A stretch of 64,000 nt of DNA from Takakia lepidozioides (GCA_030704615.1 CM060733.1:20088001-20152000), one strand, 5' to 3'; counted from the stretch's first letter, positions 24,776 through 38,034 are shown. The notes: a model not told the origin generated them from the sequence alone. A program made the numbers and translations.

Positions 24776-25177
24776 TTACTTGTGTGAAGGGAGTGGCAAG
24801 AGGGGAGTAGTGCACTGTCTTTTGAACAGGTCAGGTTGAATTGTCACATTGCTGTTAGCGGGTGTAGCATACTTTCCCAGCTGCTTCTGAACAGGGTATT
24901 GCACACCAGATTCCAACGGGCTACTGACTTGACGAATTGCCTCCAAGCTCGCAGTTACAGAGTTACGTAGCTCAAAACAAAATTCATCAGGCTGGGTGCA
25001 TTGCCAAAAAGGCTCAACAACTAGCCCCTGTCCATTAATAAGTGGCAATGCGGCGCAAAACATAGGCCCTTGGGTAGTATATGTCTTAAAAGAACTCTGG
25101 GGACAGGTTTCGTTGCAAATTCCAGATATGAGAGCTCCCTTGGTGTACTCAAAATCTGCAGGTTCATACCTTTCCAT
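24776..25177 (-). other. Cys-containing open frame, unrecognised
   Basis: A 133-codon minus-strand frame with six cysteines, the first five spread over its first half (GICNETCP, then single Cys at intervals), and a basic tail. I recognise no family. It has no visible signal peptide of its own. It may be an exon of a decayed gene or chance. Confidence 0.2.
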
Positions 25178-25261
25178 TCCTGCACCTGCCTCCCGTCATT
25201 TTTTCTAGAACTTTCCCCTATTTCTACGCAGGGACCTACACCTGCCCTCATTACTCCCTAA

Positions 25262-26526
25262 CTTGCACACTTTATCTTCAGCATTCACTTCCATCCATTG
25301 TCATCCATGAAAGTTAGATCGTGGTTAAAAACTGACACGACCCGATTCTGCCCGTCGTCTTCAAGGGGCCAATAAATTAGCAAGCCACAAACCGAGTCTC
25401 TGTCCATTGAAGAAACAATTTTGACAAGCTGACACGTTGTTATACTTAAGACCTTTTTTAGACCAATCATACTCTTGACACGGTGTAAGGTCCGTTGACT
25501 ACAGATTCTCCAAAGTCTCTGCCCTGAAGGGACAGAGCCAAATAACACAAGGGGACTAAGTTACTGCCTACCGTTGGAACGGTGGACATCTAGGTTACAT
25601 ACTTTGGAACGATCCCTGAGATCGCCCGGGATCGTCCCGGGCGTTAAGGGCGAGTTGATGTAGATCTGGCCCTTCATTCTTGAAACGTGGCGATATCCGT
25701 AAGAGGTAAAGCCCTCGCCCCGGGCGGAGCACGAGGGCAGGGGTCGGAAATCCAGGAAAGTCCAAGGGCGAGGGCTTTAGCTTTCGTAAAAAACGAAGCT
25801 GCCCGTTTTCGAGTCTCCTATCCGTTGCCACTAGGGTTTCATTGTCACGTCATTGTAGCTCGCTGCCCAAGTTTGAAAATCGTCTGCCCACTATTAAGAA
25901 TAATAGATCCATAAAATATGCCAGCCTGTCAGGGGACAGATTCCATAATCTGGGGTTACAGCCCCCGTCCCGGGGCAAAAACTGTAATCTCGTGCGAGGG
26001 AAAATTCCTGTCAGGGAAGCCCTACTTTTAACAAAGCCAAAAAATCTGAAGGTTTTTACGGAGTAGGGGGTGCATAACATGCAGTAGGGAGCGCGTAATA
26101 TGGACCAGGCAGGCGTGGAAGCGTGGGTAGGAGGGATTCTGCGATTTATGCTTGCAGCTGTGTATGAAGTACCGTACTTTGCATCAACTGACTACGCATA
26201 GGAAACACTCAACCATGGGCCCCTGCTCGAGTACGAAACCAATCAATAGTCTGACACCGAGAGGGAGCACAGGAAAGCGGAACCTGAGGACAAGCAGCTT
26301 GGGCAGGACCGGAGCCCACCAGGAGAGAAGCTTCATGGAGTCCAGTGACACAGTCTGCTTACGGCCGTTTCGCATCTATCGTGGCAACACCCACTTTACG
26401 CAGGGCAATGAAAAAGTTGCAAGGGCTGACGGGGATACGGGCTCATCAATTCCGATGCCTGGCCCCGAATTGGGGAATTTTCATAAGAAAGAAAGAAAGG
26501 ACTTTATGACTGCCGCTGATATGTAA
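25262..26526. other. gene-free spacer before the second UGT unit
   Basis: Contains a GC-rich patch (25.6-25.8 kb, with CCCGGG-type words) and a 124-codon plus-strand frame at 26152-26526 with no recognisable domain. No supported gene. Confidence 0.35.
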
Positions 26527-29500
26527 GATGAAGAAGGGTTGGTGTGGGCTTCACTCTTTCGAGTCTTAATTCTGTGTGTGGGAGAGATAGAAACAGGCCG
26601 ATGTTAGTTCTGACAAGTAATTTAAGGAATGCATGTCACTACATACTTGGTTTTGCATCAAGCCCTTCTTAAAAGTTTTGTGAAGTAACTACTTGTCTTC
26701 AAGCGACACCAAGCTCCATGCTGAACTTCTTTCAACATATTTACGACTTGAAGCTAGCTTCTCGCCTTTTCGCAAAGTCTTGGTTCAATTTTGTCAAAAA
26801 GCAGGCTGGAGATTCGAAGCCTGGAGTCTGAGTGTGAGGTTGAGTCTATCGTCTCCTTCATGTCATTGGACGTTGTTAACATCGTCTTCTCTCTCTACCT
26901 GGGCTCCTCCTCTCAAAATTAGGCCCCGAATGATAGTCAGCAGTCACTGTTTCTATATTGAATTTGTTTAGAAGGCGTACTGATCGAGGACGCATAAACT
27001 GCATCCATCACACTAACACTGATGGCCAATACGTCGGCTCCGTATGGCAAGTTCCGCCCACATGTAGTCATGGTCCCTAGCCCCACCTCTGGACACTCTA
27101 TTCCCTGCCTACAATATGCCAAGCTGCTGTGCAAATCCGGAATTACCACCACCTTCGTGAGCACTGACAGTCATATTGCAAAACTGATTCAGGAAAACCA
27201 TGGAACTGCGAACTCCACATGTGACGCCCCAGACCTGCGATTTGTGAGCCTGCAAGATGGCATAACAAGGGCCGCCGCTTGGAATTCTTTGGAAGAAAAG
27301 AAGGTGGAGGAAGCAACACTGGCAAAGCTCCTGGAGGCTCTGATAGTGAATATGATGGAAACCACCACCACAGCGAGCTGCAAGATAAATCAGCCATCAG
27401 TACCCCCAGGTGGCAAGCCTTGCTGCATTCTGTCAGATATGTTCGTTTTGGGTTGGACTTCAAAGGTAGCCCAAAAGCTCGACATCGAAAGTCATGTCCT
27501 ATTCACCTCGCCAGCGGCATTATTATCCCTTCTGTTGCAGGTGTGCATTCGCTTCTAGCTCTCTTGAAACCTAACAATCTCGATCTAAATAATCCAAAGG
27601 GGGAGTAGACTTGACAGACGCGGTGCCAAAAGGGAGGAAACCTTAACATGATGAAGTAATGGTGCTTTACCCGTCCAGGCAACACGGGCACGGAAACAGG
27701 TCTTATCATGTTTTCACACTGTTCTGAGTATGATCGGTTCAATACTAGCAACCTGAAATTCGAAATGGAGAACGAAACTTAGCGGGACAGGGGTATTCCT
27801 AGTCAAATTTCTAGAGACTTGGCATTTTCTTGTGATGGGCATTGCTAACGAGGAGGGAGAGAGAAGAAACAGACCAACAAATCTCTCGTATTGTCCCCGG
27901 GTAGAGCAAACAGCTTACGGTGCAAAGAGAGAGATCTCGAGAGAGGGAGGAACCCTGCCGAGTACTGTTGGCATGCCATAATATTGTAAACATGGCATCG
28001 TCCGTAGCTATTAGGAACTCTCTAGACAGGCTCGTCAGGGGCAGTGCATGAGTATATATGGATGTTTATCATGCAGAATATAGTGTTTTCCTTTTCAGTA
28101 AATGACACACGTCTGTGATGGCAGCTCAGAAGGCTCCTAGATGAAGGCCTATTGCCTCCCAGCAATCAGTCCATTTGCATTCCTGGCCTGCCACCACTGA
28201 GCCCATCGGATGTTCCGAGGGGTTTGGATGCAGGGAACGATGAACCCTTGTTCATCTATTTTCTTCGCCATCTTTTACTTCTCACACAGGTTTCGGTGTT
28301 GCTAATCAACACTTTTCATGAGCTCGAAGGTAGGGTGTTTGATGCCCTGCAGACCCAAGTCATTGGCACACCGAGTGTGAAGGTCAGACACTTTCCTTGG
28401 TTGTGGATTTTTGTTTTTCAAGTTTGTTGCTTGCACATGAATTTGTTCACATGTGGATATGGGGGGAGAATTGGACTGTGGGTTCATCCTGAGAAAAGTG
28501 TTTTTTGGGTGGCCAAACATTGCCACATTGGCCAATCAGGTTTAGCTGCACTGCGCAGTGGCACCACATACATGAATTACATTTTGGTCCCAAGATTAAC
28601 TCTTTAAAAGAAACAAGACTGTTAAAATAAGGGCAATGATATAACCCCTCCCCTTATTCACAAGTCCTGATCATGAGTGCATTTGAAGCCGCCCTTGTCC
28701 GCTGGATTGAGTCATGGTTGAGTCATTGGTGTCTGGTTTCAGAGGCATCAAATATGGATACACTAGACCAACTCCCAGTGAGGGTGTCGATCTGACGGCA
28801 GCAAGCTCTCAGATGCAGGGGTGTCTCTCCAAAAGAGATTGCTAGGAATAATTTGATACCCTCTCAGTCAACTTGAGTTGACATTGTTAGGACTGCCTAG
28901 AGATGACTGAATATCACCACTTCCAAGAAGTGTGAGAGCAACACCATCTTGTGTTGGTTAAGAACAATAACATTTCATAATGTTCGGTTGTCACAGTGCT
29001 TTGGTACATGTGGAACAACAGGTTCACGTTCTTCTCATGTTGGATGCTCCAGCCTGGGGGACAGGCTGTTTTGTTTGTTAGTTCTGAGTTGCAGGTGCTA
29101 TGTGCAGGCCCGATCTGTTTTGCCCATTGGTCCGTTGCTTCTGACAGAAGGGCAAGCCTTCCAAAGCCACAAAAAGTTCGATCTGGACATTGTACAAGGA
29201 GAAGAAACTCGGAGTGACCCATGTTTGCTATGGTTAAACACACAGGTTCCTTCTTCAGTTGTGTACATTTCATTTGGAAGTGAGCCAGGAGCTTTGACAG
29301 GACCACAAATCCTTGAGCTGGCACAGGGGCTTGAGGCTAGCGAGCAACCTTTCTTGTGGATCCTACGGCCCCCCAATGCAGCTCCCCCCTCGGCTTCAGA
29401 GTTACCGCCATCGGTCTCTGAATTGCTCCCTCCAGGTCAGAATGGGCCGTAATCCTGGACAATGACTTACGATTTTACGTCTGACAAACTTATAAGTCAC

Positions 29501-31100
29501 AAACAGGGACAGAACATTCACATGTTAGCATATCATAGAAGCTTCAAGTACCGGTTATAGTATGAAGGAATGCTCCCATTGACACAGGGACAAAAACAAA
29601 CAGGGTTGAAAGTGAAAGTGATAGTGAAAGTGTTGGTTTGATGGATATAATAGTCTACTGGTGCATGGCAGGTTAGTTAGCCAGGATTTATGTGGCAGGT
29701 GTTTCTTAGTAGGACATGGATTAGCTCATGAGGGATTGGCCTGCACTCCAGGTTGTGAGGAGCGTGTGAAGCACCACGGTTTAATTTACTCTGGTTGGGC
29801 ACCCCAGCAGCAAATTCTTAGCCACCCAGCCGTTGGTGGCTTCCTTACACACTGTGGCTGGAATTCTACACTGGAAAGTATCTGTGCAGGTGTCCCACTG
29901 CTCACGTGGCCACTGGCGGCAGAGCAGCATATGAATGCCAGGTTAGATTCATGTGCCTCTTGGCCAAAGCTTCAAAACTTCTGGTTTGTTTCAGTAAGCT
30001 GGGCACATCACCTTCCACTCTGACTAGACAGAAAAATTAGGAGAAATCTAGTGCATCCAAGGGACAGCCAGAGGGCCTGTGGGATAAAGTAGAACATTTG
30101 GATCCTATGGCTGGACGCCTCCGAGAGAGAGTGGAGAGAGGTGGCTGGGTATAGCACATTAGGTCAACTGTGGATGGGGAACTTGTAGGTGGAAAAAAGA
30201 AGAAAGAAAGAACTGTGTGTTATAATGCTTTCCCTACCACTTGTAGCCTTCCATGTGGAGGACAGGTAATCCAGGATTCCCCGACATTGTGTGGATCAAG
30301 AGGAAGGGGGCAAAACTTGACCTCCCTAAGATTTTGGTCAACCCAACAAAGGCAAGGGTTTGAACTTGTTGGTGTCCCTTTTGTTGACATGGTCCGAATG
30401 GAAAGCATGGTTGGTTATCTTGGCCTTTGTTATGTATTAGCGTATTCCTACTAGCAAACTGTAGTGTAATTGATAGAATATTCTGAACTCAAATTGGTTT
30501 GGGTGAGCAGAAATCGACACCAGATTTACTTGAGAGGTTGTCTACTTCCCTACGGGAAATAAGGGAGGCTTTGCGTCAGGGCTAATGTAGGTGGGATGTG
30601 TTGTGTCATGATTGGGGAATGAACCTTTGGCTGGAGTGTTTGCTATTTAACAAACTTTTAGCAACTACTCATGTCATCAGAGTAAATGCACATACCTATT
30701 GGGGAGAGTTAATGGTGTGAAGCAAGTAGAGCTTTGTCAATTGTGAAACCCAGTGTTGCATTGAAATTACGTTTTGACTGGTTTGATGATACACTTTCCT
30801 GTGCTACAGATTTCTTGTGGATACAGCAAAACTGGGAATGGAGATGCAACAGGGAGAGAGTGGATTGTATGAGAAGGCAGAAATTGAGAGGGCAGTGAGG
30901 GTTCTGATGAGAGAGGATGAAGGACTGGTCATCAGAAGCAGGATGAATGCTATGGGAGACGCCGCATGGACAGCCTTTGCTGATGGAGGATCCTCCAACA
31001 GGAATTTAAAGGCATATGTGAATGAACTCAAGTCCAACATCCCCATCTAACATCTCTTCGCAAGCAGAGTAGTGTAAGGCATCAGTAGCCGCAATTATTG
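26527..31100 (+). repeat. right copy of the UGT segmental duplication
   Basis: Collinear with 18459-23042 from the 5' flank through all exons and introns to shortly after the stop codon. Small differences include two codons fewer in exon 2 and three codons more in exon 1. Confidence 0.85.
27022..31050 (+). CDS. family-1 UDP-glycosyltransferase, copy 2
   Basis: join(27022..27540,28125..28382,29108..29435,29752..29941,30810..31050), 511 residues, intact. It has the same exon structure as copy 1, and exons 3-5 match it in length exactly. The catalytic His is kept ([10 protein letters not shown]), as are the full 44-residue PSPG box with terminal Gln and the C-terminal helix. Most amino-acid differences lie in exon 1, which shapes the acceptor pocket (for example around [12 protein letters not shown] and the end LLSLLLQ). 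The two copies may therefore differ in acceptor preference; that is inference. Confidence 0.93.
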
Positions 31101-31979
31101 TATGCGTGCTTAAGTGTGTACCTTGGTGTTCATGAGAGTGTTATTACGAGGGCAGATCGTGGGCCTCGGGGATAGATTCCATACGGCTGGCTAAGCACTA
31201 CTTCTATGAGCTACCCCCACATACGTGACAATACCTGCAGAGGAGTCGTATCTACTGTAGGAACAGGAATATTGGTGGAGATGGAGGGTTGAATAAAGTC
31301 CTCGGAGATTGCTAGGAAGTTGTCTCTGTGTGAGGCTAAGGAGAGGTTGTTGAGAGGGGAGAGGCTGAGTTGGGCTGAGTTGGGTGTACCACTATTCACC
31401 ATTGCGGGTGAAATCGCTACTGAACTAGGTAGTTTTAAATTTTTTCTGACAAACCCGACACACTGTGCATGTGGTTTCTCAAGGGTGGTAGCTCCTTGGT
31501 TTAGCAAATCTGTGTCCAGAATGGAAGCTGCCACAACATAATGCTTGATTTAGCTGGTACCAGGGGTGGCAGTAGGTAAGTCTAAACACTCAGAGGGTGT
31601 ATTTCCGGGGTCCAACTTTAGATTGGAGAGGGTTAGGAGATCGCTTTGTGGATTACCGAGCATACCTTGATCGCAAAGGAGAAATTGGTACAGCCTCCTT
31701 GTCATTCTCAGGTAAAACCATGTGTTGTGTTTTGGCTCAAAGTGGATGCCAACTTGTGGCACTATTTCCGTTAAGCTGTGTATTTTATACACAAGTAGTG
31801 CTACATCAGCTCCTACTACTGTGTTGCGAATTGGGATTTGCAACTATAACCTGTCGTGGGAAGGTAAATCTTGCATAGAAAGAGTCAGTCTGGGAGCATT
31901 AATGCCCGTCAATACGCGGTCTCGCCTGGACCCAGATTCATTGAAAATCTTACTTAGAAGATATCAGAGCCAAAGTAAG

Positions 31980-32945
31980 GAGTGAACAAGAGGAGGTGAT
32001 ACCTAAATCTATGTGTGAGTCCTTGTCTCGGGATACGACATCTGTGCCAGATTTGACCGAAGCCCCTATAGGCCCCTATAGGCAACGCCCAGGCAACCGA
32101 TGTGCAGGGCTTGTGTGAGGCAATGAATGCACTATCCAATTGTTCGGCCCTCATGCAACAGTTTCAGTTTCAGTTTTGATGCCCGACATTAGCCAGAAGC
32201 ACCTAAGGTTTGAGACTGAGTCCACCAAACAGAATCACAAGCAGCCTTCCCAGAGTATGAGGCAGGTGAGGATTTTGAAGTATTTTTGAACCTCTTTGAG
32301 ATGAGTATTGAAATGAACCTAATGCGCCCCCAGAGAGACATGATCACTTAAAGCTTTCGTTTTTGTCTCAAAGGTAATGCTTGGACGCTGTTTGAAGTAT
32401 AAAACACAAGGGGAATCTGATCACTTGGGATTGGGGACGACCATTGGTGTTCAGAGCGGAGGAGATAAAATCAGTCTGTGCCTGACCGAGTCTACCAAGA
32501 AGGTGAGGGAGTGTATTACGCGGAGTATGTAAGGCAATGCCCATAGCTGCTGAGCGTCCAGTCATTCTCAAAATGTGCTTTATTAAAAAGAATTGCCGCC
32601 AGCCGAACAAGTCTACCTACAAAAGCATCCTTACAAGGACGAGCAAGACATGGTATAGTTGATTGAGGAAAGAATGCGCTTGAGAGTAACAACAAAAGGG
32701 GAAGTGAGGTAAAGATGACTCAAAAGGGTTTGTAGATCTTTGATGGGGAGATGGGTATCTCTAATATGGACATGAAAGGGATCAAGAGTGGTGTTGCACA
32801 GGTGGTGCCCTCTCTGCTGGATGAGATTATCACTACGCAGAAAGAGCTTCACATTGAGCTCACGCAGGCGTTCAATGGTCGAGCAAGTGAGTCTGGTGAC
32901 ACTGGCAGCTCGTATCAAGTAAAAGGTAAGGCGGCCTCCGTCTGA
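31980..32945 (+). pseudogene. decayed gag-like retroelement fragment
   Basis: Broken plus-strand frames carry FEVFLNLFEMSIEMNL followed, in another frame, by FRFCLKGNAWTLFE, the spacing and style of a gypsy-type Gag (F..FL..FE, then LKG.A..LFE). Stops and shifts occur throughout and no neighbouring pol region was found. The preceding 31.1-31.98 kb holds no recognised gene. Confidence 0.35.
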
Positions 32946-33229
32946 AGGCGGCGAAAAGATTATCGTCATCTGCAAAAGGTAGTAGGGTTCATCCAAACCC
33001 CGCGACTATAGTGGCCCGTTTGCACCTAGGGTCCATTTTGCACCACCGACACGTGCCAAGTTAATGAAAGAGTGCAAACTGGTGGCCCGTTTGCACCTAG
33101 TTCAATTAATGACATCACCCGACCATTCACAGGTTGTCCCCCTTCTGCCCCACATACCGTGAGATATTCCTTGGTCTGTTTCCAGTAATATCCCGGGAAA
33201 TGACTATGTTTACATCCATTTCTGGAGGG

Positions 33230-33930
33230 CAGCACACATGCATGGCCCGCATGCATGACATGCACTGCATTCATAGTATGCTACCACATGTATGTGATGA
33301 CAATGTATGTAGAGATGGTCCGTACCAGGGTTGTACCAGTATATAGGGTATTGCCTGGTATATGCACTGGTATTAGATACCAGACCAGTCTGGTATAATT
33401 TGGGAGAATACTTGGTCATCTACGAGGACCAGGCTGGTATCAATTTTTTCATACCAGCCACAATACCAGTACTCCCCCAGTGTCTTCCTCATTTAGTCTC
33501 TTCCTCATTTAGTCTGGTATGTATACTATACTAATCTATGTGTACATATGCCTACATATTTGTACTTATGTATATTTATTTCCTTATTGTATTCTATTTG
33601 TTTTCACTTGATACTTGCTATTTGATGAACTTGTTATTCAATGATGGCTTTGGAATGATACCAGAATTGATATCTCATACCAGCTGGTATTGTGGTCAGG
33701 ATACTCATACTCATACCAGTATCTGGAAAAAGATACATCTATTATTATATAGACCAGACTGGTATGAAAGTTTTGCGATAAGTCTGGTACTGGTACCAGG
33801 ACCGGTCTTTTATGTCCTAAAACTGACACCAGTACAACACTGGTCCATACTATGACAATGGTCCATCTCCGTTTATGGCATCATCTGCATGAGAGATGAT
33901 ACGATGGTATTGATCTACCATACACTATTT
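33230..33930. repeat. older repeat R3 split by a MITE
   Basis: The sequences on both sides of the MITE (33230-33325 and 33843-33930) match, in reverse, one continuous stretch at about 52500-52680 (shared phrases include GACAATGTAT, AGAGATGGTCC, TTATGGCATCATC and ATGGTATTG). The copy at 52.5 kb lacks the MITE and acts as a related empty site. Confidence 0.7.
33326..33842 (+). mobile_element. hAT-type MITE, 517 bp, with 8-bp target duplication
   Basis: The ends are inverted: CAGGGTTGTACCAGT at left and, complemented, CAGTGTTGTACTGGT at right. Flanking 8-mers are GTCCGTAC (33318-33325) and GTCCATAC (33843-33850), one mismatch. CAGGG/CAGTG ends and an 8-bp duplication are features of the hAT superfamily. 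Inside, ATACCAG and CTGGTAT words recur in both orientations close to both ends, as subterminal transposase-binding motifs do. No transposase is encoded. The empty target is visible at 52572-52579. Confidence 0.8.
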
Positions 33931-34589
33931 GGTGAATATCTCTTTCTTGAACTCGCTATTTATCAATTTGAAGTTCTTCTTTTCATCATATTTTAGCCAT
34001 GTTTTAATTTTTTAATATAAACATATTATTGATATTTTAAATCATTCTAGTGCTTTCAAAACATTAATTTGTCATCCTAAAAATATTTGATATATATATA
34101 TATGGAGGAATAAAATGGTCATGCTTACTATTTAATTGAATATAATATAGAATGATGATAAGAAATGTCCTTCAAGGATTGAATATTTTCCCTATAAATC
34201 TATCTCTATTGAGCAATGTTTTGAGTGGCTCAAAACATTGTTTTCGGTGAATACATGAAATAGATACTATTGGTAGTTTTACTACCATGTGTATTAGTAT
34301 AGAAGGGCGACTACTCATGAATCTTCCTCGCACCTTTTATAGGTTCCCAATCCGCTTTGTACAAATATATCCACCATTCTCTATACCTAGGATATAATAT
34401 AAATTATTAAATACCAAAATAACTTGAAAATATTTCAGAAGCATAATTTGCTAGAAAAAGTAGAAAATGTATATCTCAAAAGGTTTTAGTAATTTTTAGC
34501 TACTCAAAACATACATAACAGGGCTGTGGCCTGATTGTGTAATGACCAGCGGTTAGTCTCTCTGCCTTCGGGCTAAGCTCTGCCCCTGT

Positions 34590-34961
34590 AGGGTAAAACA
34601 CCCTATGACCGTTATAGTTCCTATGACCGTTCACCTCATAATTGCTTGGGTCAGGCCTGCATGAGCGACCATGGCTGGGCCCAAGACTTGCTCATTTTTG
34701 CCACTTGGCAAACAGTTGTTTGATAGAACCCCCAAGAAATATGAGTGGTCATAGGGCTCAAACTTCACACAAGCATTCGGATTGGTTCAACTTTGAAACC
34801 CCATAACTTTGTGTGGATTTCATGAAATCATGCACTTCCAAATGTGTTGGGATGCCCCAGATGTGGGGCATCTTATCAATTTATCCGGGGTAAAAACGAC
34901 AAAAATTCACCGTTAGATCTTCCGCCATCATTAGATGAACGGTCATAGGGTGTTCTACCCT
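34590..34961. mobile_element. small palindromic MITE
   Basis: A 24-bp inverted repeat (AGGGTAAAACACCCTATG.. at 34590-34613, complement at 34938-34961) has one mismatch, and weaker similarity continues outward (AAGCTCTG versus AAGCTGTG). The CCTATGACCGTT word also recurs just inside the left arm. No coding capacity. The exact outer ends and target duplication are unclear. Confidence 0.55.
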
Positions 34962-35040
34962 AATGCCTCCACAGCTTTGCTAGTGTTTTCCTTGGAAACC
35001 AAAAACAAAAAAAACATGTTTTTAAATGGGCAACTGTCAT

Positions 35041-36343
35041 AAAAATACTATATGACAGATTTACTGGAAAGATTGTTAGGCCTTATAGGACATCTCTTAT
35101 TGTCATTTCACAAATACCGGAATGACCTAAATATATGTGGGAAGCTTAATTTTCTTTTTAAAAAAACATTTACTTGAAAGATTGTTAGTCCTTAAAAGAC
35201 ATCTCTTATTGTCATTTCACAATACCATGGGCCTTTCAAGTACTTAAATAGTATATATATGATTGAAATTAAAATAAAATCCCAAAATGACCTAAAAATA
35301 TTTGGGAGGCTTAATTTTCTTTTTAAAAACAACATTTACTGGAAAGATTGTTAGTCCTTAAAGGACATCTCTTAATGTGATTTCACAATACCATGGGCCT
35401 TTAAAAAATATAGGATTGAAATTAAAATATTTTTGAAACTCCAAAATGACCTAAATATGTTTGGAAGGCTTAATTGTTTTTTAAGAAAAACATTTACTGG
35501 AAAGATTGTTAGTCCTCAAAGGACATTTCTTCTTGTCATTTCTCAATACCATGGGCCTTTCAAGTACTTAAATAGTATATATATGATTGAAATTAAAATG
35601 TTTGCCATAAGGCTTAGACACACGGAGAACGTGCAGGAGATTCCTGAGAACAATGACAAAGATTAAACATCTCTTAATCCCGCCAATGGCAGAGAACCAC
35701 TAGGGAGATATCCCAGCAAAGAGGGGAGGGAGCGATACCCTCCATCCACCATGTCCCAATAGGAGGGGGGCCTAGCCTGACCTAGCGCTCGACCAAAACC
35801 AAGTAAGAGAACTAAGAGACCAGAATCAGCATAATGCACTTCTATTATGAAGGTGACGTTTCGATTCCAGTTTATATCCAATCTCTCGAACTCAGGGGAG
35901 GCTGAAGATGGGGTATCTGCGGTGCTGCCATAAATGAGGGATCGCGTTCTTGGCGGCCAAGAATGGGAGTCAGATCCTGTGCAGCTGCAAATAATTCCCA
36001 CAATTCCCACAGTGGAATTGGCTCATTTTTTGATATGTTGTGCATAAATGAGTTGGGCCCACTTCTATATGGCAGGAATCTATGGATGATTTTTGGTAGG
36101 TTTCTGCGGGCAATTTACTGCAACTCGGTACCCAAATTTGTTAAAAACTCCAAAAAGAGCATGGAAAATTAACACAATATCATGGGCCTTTCAAGACTTA
36201 AATAGTAATGATTGAAACTAAAATGTTTTTGAAATTCCAAAATGACCTAAAAATATTGGGGATGCTTAGTTTTCTTTAAAAAAATATTTATTGGAAAGAT
36301 TGTTAGTCCTTAAAGGACATCTCTTATTGTCATTTCACAATAC
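35041..36343 (+). repeat. AT-rich tandem repeat R2 with an insertion
   Basis: A unit of roughly 105-170 bp recurs: GGAAAGATTGTTAGTCCTTA, then ACATCTCTTATTGTCATTTC, ACAATACCATGGGCCTTTC, AAGTACTTAAATAGTATATA and AAATGACCTAAA. Unit landmarks are near 35066, 35174, 35341, 35499 and 36293. A foreign block at about 35602-36172 interrupts one unit. It holds a 115-codon minus-strand frame of no known family. Confidence 0.75.
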
Positions 36344-36928
36344 CACTAGGGTAGCCTGTGCCGTTGGCCCAAGTGTGCAGTGTCATCTAAGTCCCAGTGC
36401 AATCCCATATGTATCCAAGTGCCATATGTATCCAAGTGCGTCTCCTATGTTGAGGCCCATGTGTGAAAAATTGAAATCTAAGACCAAGTGCAATTTCCTC
36501 TATATCCAAGTGTGTCTCCTATGTCTAGGCCCATCTAAGCCCAGTGCATTCTTCTATTCATGTATCCAAGTACATCTCCCATGTAGACGCCCGAGTGTCC
36601 AATGTCATCTAAGTCTAATCATTTTTTTTCCACAGAGCCTACGACCAGATTTGAACCGGAGATCTTTTCCTTGATATCTCTCCGGTCGAGGCTCCAACCA
36701 TTGTATCAGGAGAGCCCACTTTGCTATTTTTCCCGAATTTCCAGCGACCCAAAGTACTTGAAATTTCACATCTCCCACACCGCAAGTCCAAAAATCATGA
36801 GACCAAGTTGGTGCACCCCTCCTCATCGAAGGCTTTCCAACGGTACCAAGCACTCAGGGTGGGCCCCGTAGTTTGGGACATCTCAAATCTACAAAACAAA
36901 ACAAACGTCTCGATTCATATATTGATGC
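36344..36928 (-). mobile_element. composite repeat with a second tRNA-like SINE (SINE-B)
   Basis: The block sits inside an R2 unit (R2 resumes at CTTTCAAGTACTTAA, 36929). Its right part (36628-36845) is, on the minus strand, a 215-bp unit with box A-like ATACAATGGTTGGAGCC and box B-like CGGTTCAAATCTGG, ending at an A-rich tail. The same unit is at 51161-51365. The left part (36370-36600) is a minisatellite of TATCCAAGTG / TCTCCTATGT words. Confidence 0.6.
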
Positions 36929-37020
36929 TTTCAAGTACTTAAAATAGTATATATTTGATTGAAATTTAAAAAAAATCGAAATTCCAAAATGACCTTAAAA
37001 TATTTGGGAGGTCTAATAAA

Positions 37021-38022
37021 TTGCCTCTCATTTTAGATTAATTGGGTCTTTAATGCCTCACGTATGAGCTAGGCAGCAAGGCCCAAGCACGGATGGGGGG
37101 TCGCCTCCCCCCTCTCCCTCCCCCGACCGGCGAGCCACGCAACGTGGCCCCAACGCGGTCGCAGCCGCGCAATCCCCCGCCCGCGGCCGCCGGCCCCCGC
37201 GGTCCGCCCACACCCCGCCCATGACACAGTCCCCTCGTGGCTGCTGCAGGGTCCGCCTACGGCGGGGTCCACCCTCGTCGCTGTGGTAGACCACACCTGC
37301 AAGGTCCCCAGGCCCCTCACCAGACCCACCACGTTGTGCGCATCCGGCTGTCCAACCACGGCCCTATCCAGACCATCTGGATTTAGGGCATCGCATTGCA
37401 GCCGCCGATTGATCCCTCTTCCCCCTTTGCTCTTTTCTGTTCCCGTCTCCTTCCCGTCTAGACTCGCTCCTAGCAAGAACATAACGTGTCTATTGTCATT
37501 CTTCTCTTCCACCATTGCTACTGTATCAATGCAGGTCGTATTGCAGGTTCTAAAGCATGCGTGAAGGGGTACTGTAGATCAGTACATCGCAGCGACCGTC
37601 GATGCCAAACCTGAAAGTTTTCTTATACGTCTACTTCAACAATGTCTGCAAACACCAAAAGATGGGCCATTTTCTTGTGAAGATCTTTACTGAAAGAATG
37701 AAACCCGCTTTGGATACATGGGCTCACAAGTGCTAGTCCAAACAGCTTGTATTCCTTGGGAGAGAGTGGGCGACTTTGTGCTTGGAGAGGAGAGTAGAGT
37801 AGAGACGGGTGTTCCACTCAATTTTATATAAATGCGCATGTTTCCGCGAAGCCTAGTACATAGACAGCTCCAAGAACTAACACATACCTAACCTCTGTCA
37901 TGTCTGCACCATCAGATTCTTGCACTTCCGGTCCATTTTCTTTCTATGCTCGCACCACATCTTATATGTTTGCTACGATGTAGATATGGTTCATATTGTG
38001 CTTACATGCTTCCAGGACTCCA
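37021..38022. other. GC-rich and unique spacer before the transposon
   Basis: At 37060-37320 the sequence is very GC-rich (CCCCGCC/CCGCGG words). Minus-strand frames at 37069-37515 and 37623-37817 could be two exons of something, and a TATATAAA lies near 37824-37831, but no ATG follows properly and no domain is recognised. I do not call a gene. Confidence 0.3.
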
Positions 38023-38034
38023 TGGGTATCGATG
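38023..38034 (+). repeat. left target-site duplication of transposon B
   Basis: TGGGTATCGATG, identical to 49066-49077. MULE-type elements usually duplicate 8-11 bp (most often 9), so one or more bases may belong to the element end or be chance. Confidence 0.8.

Noticed and set aside
37058-37515. Gene in the GC-rich block
   Set aside because: Frames are open on both strands because of base composition. No start, no domain and no convincing second exon.
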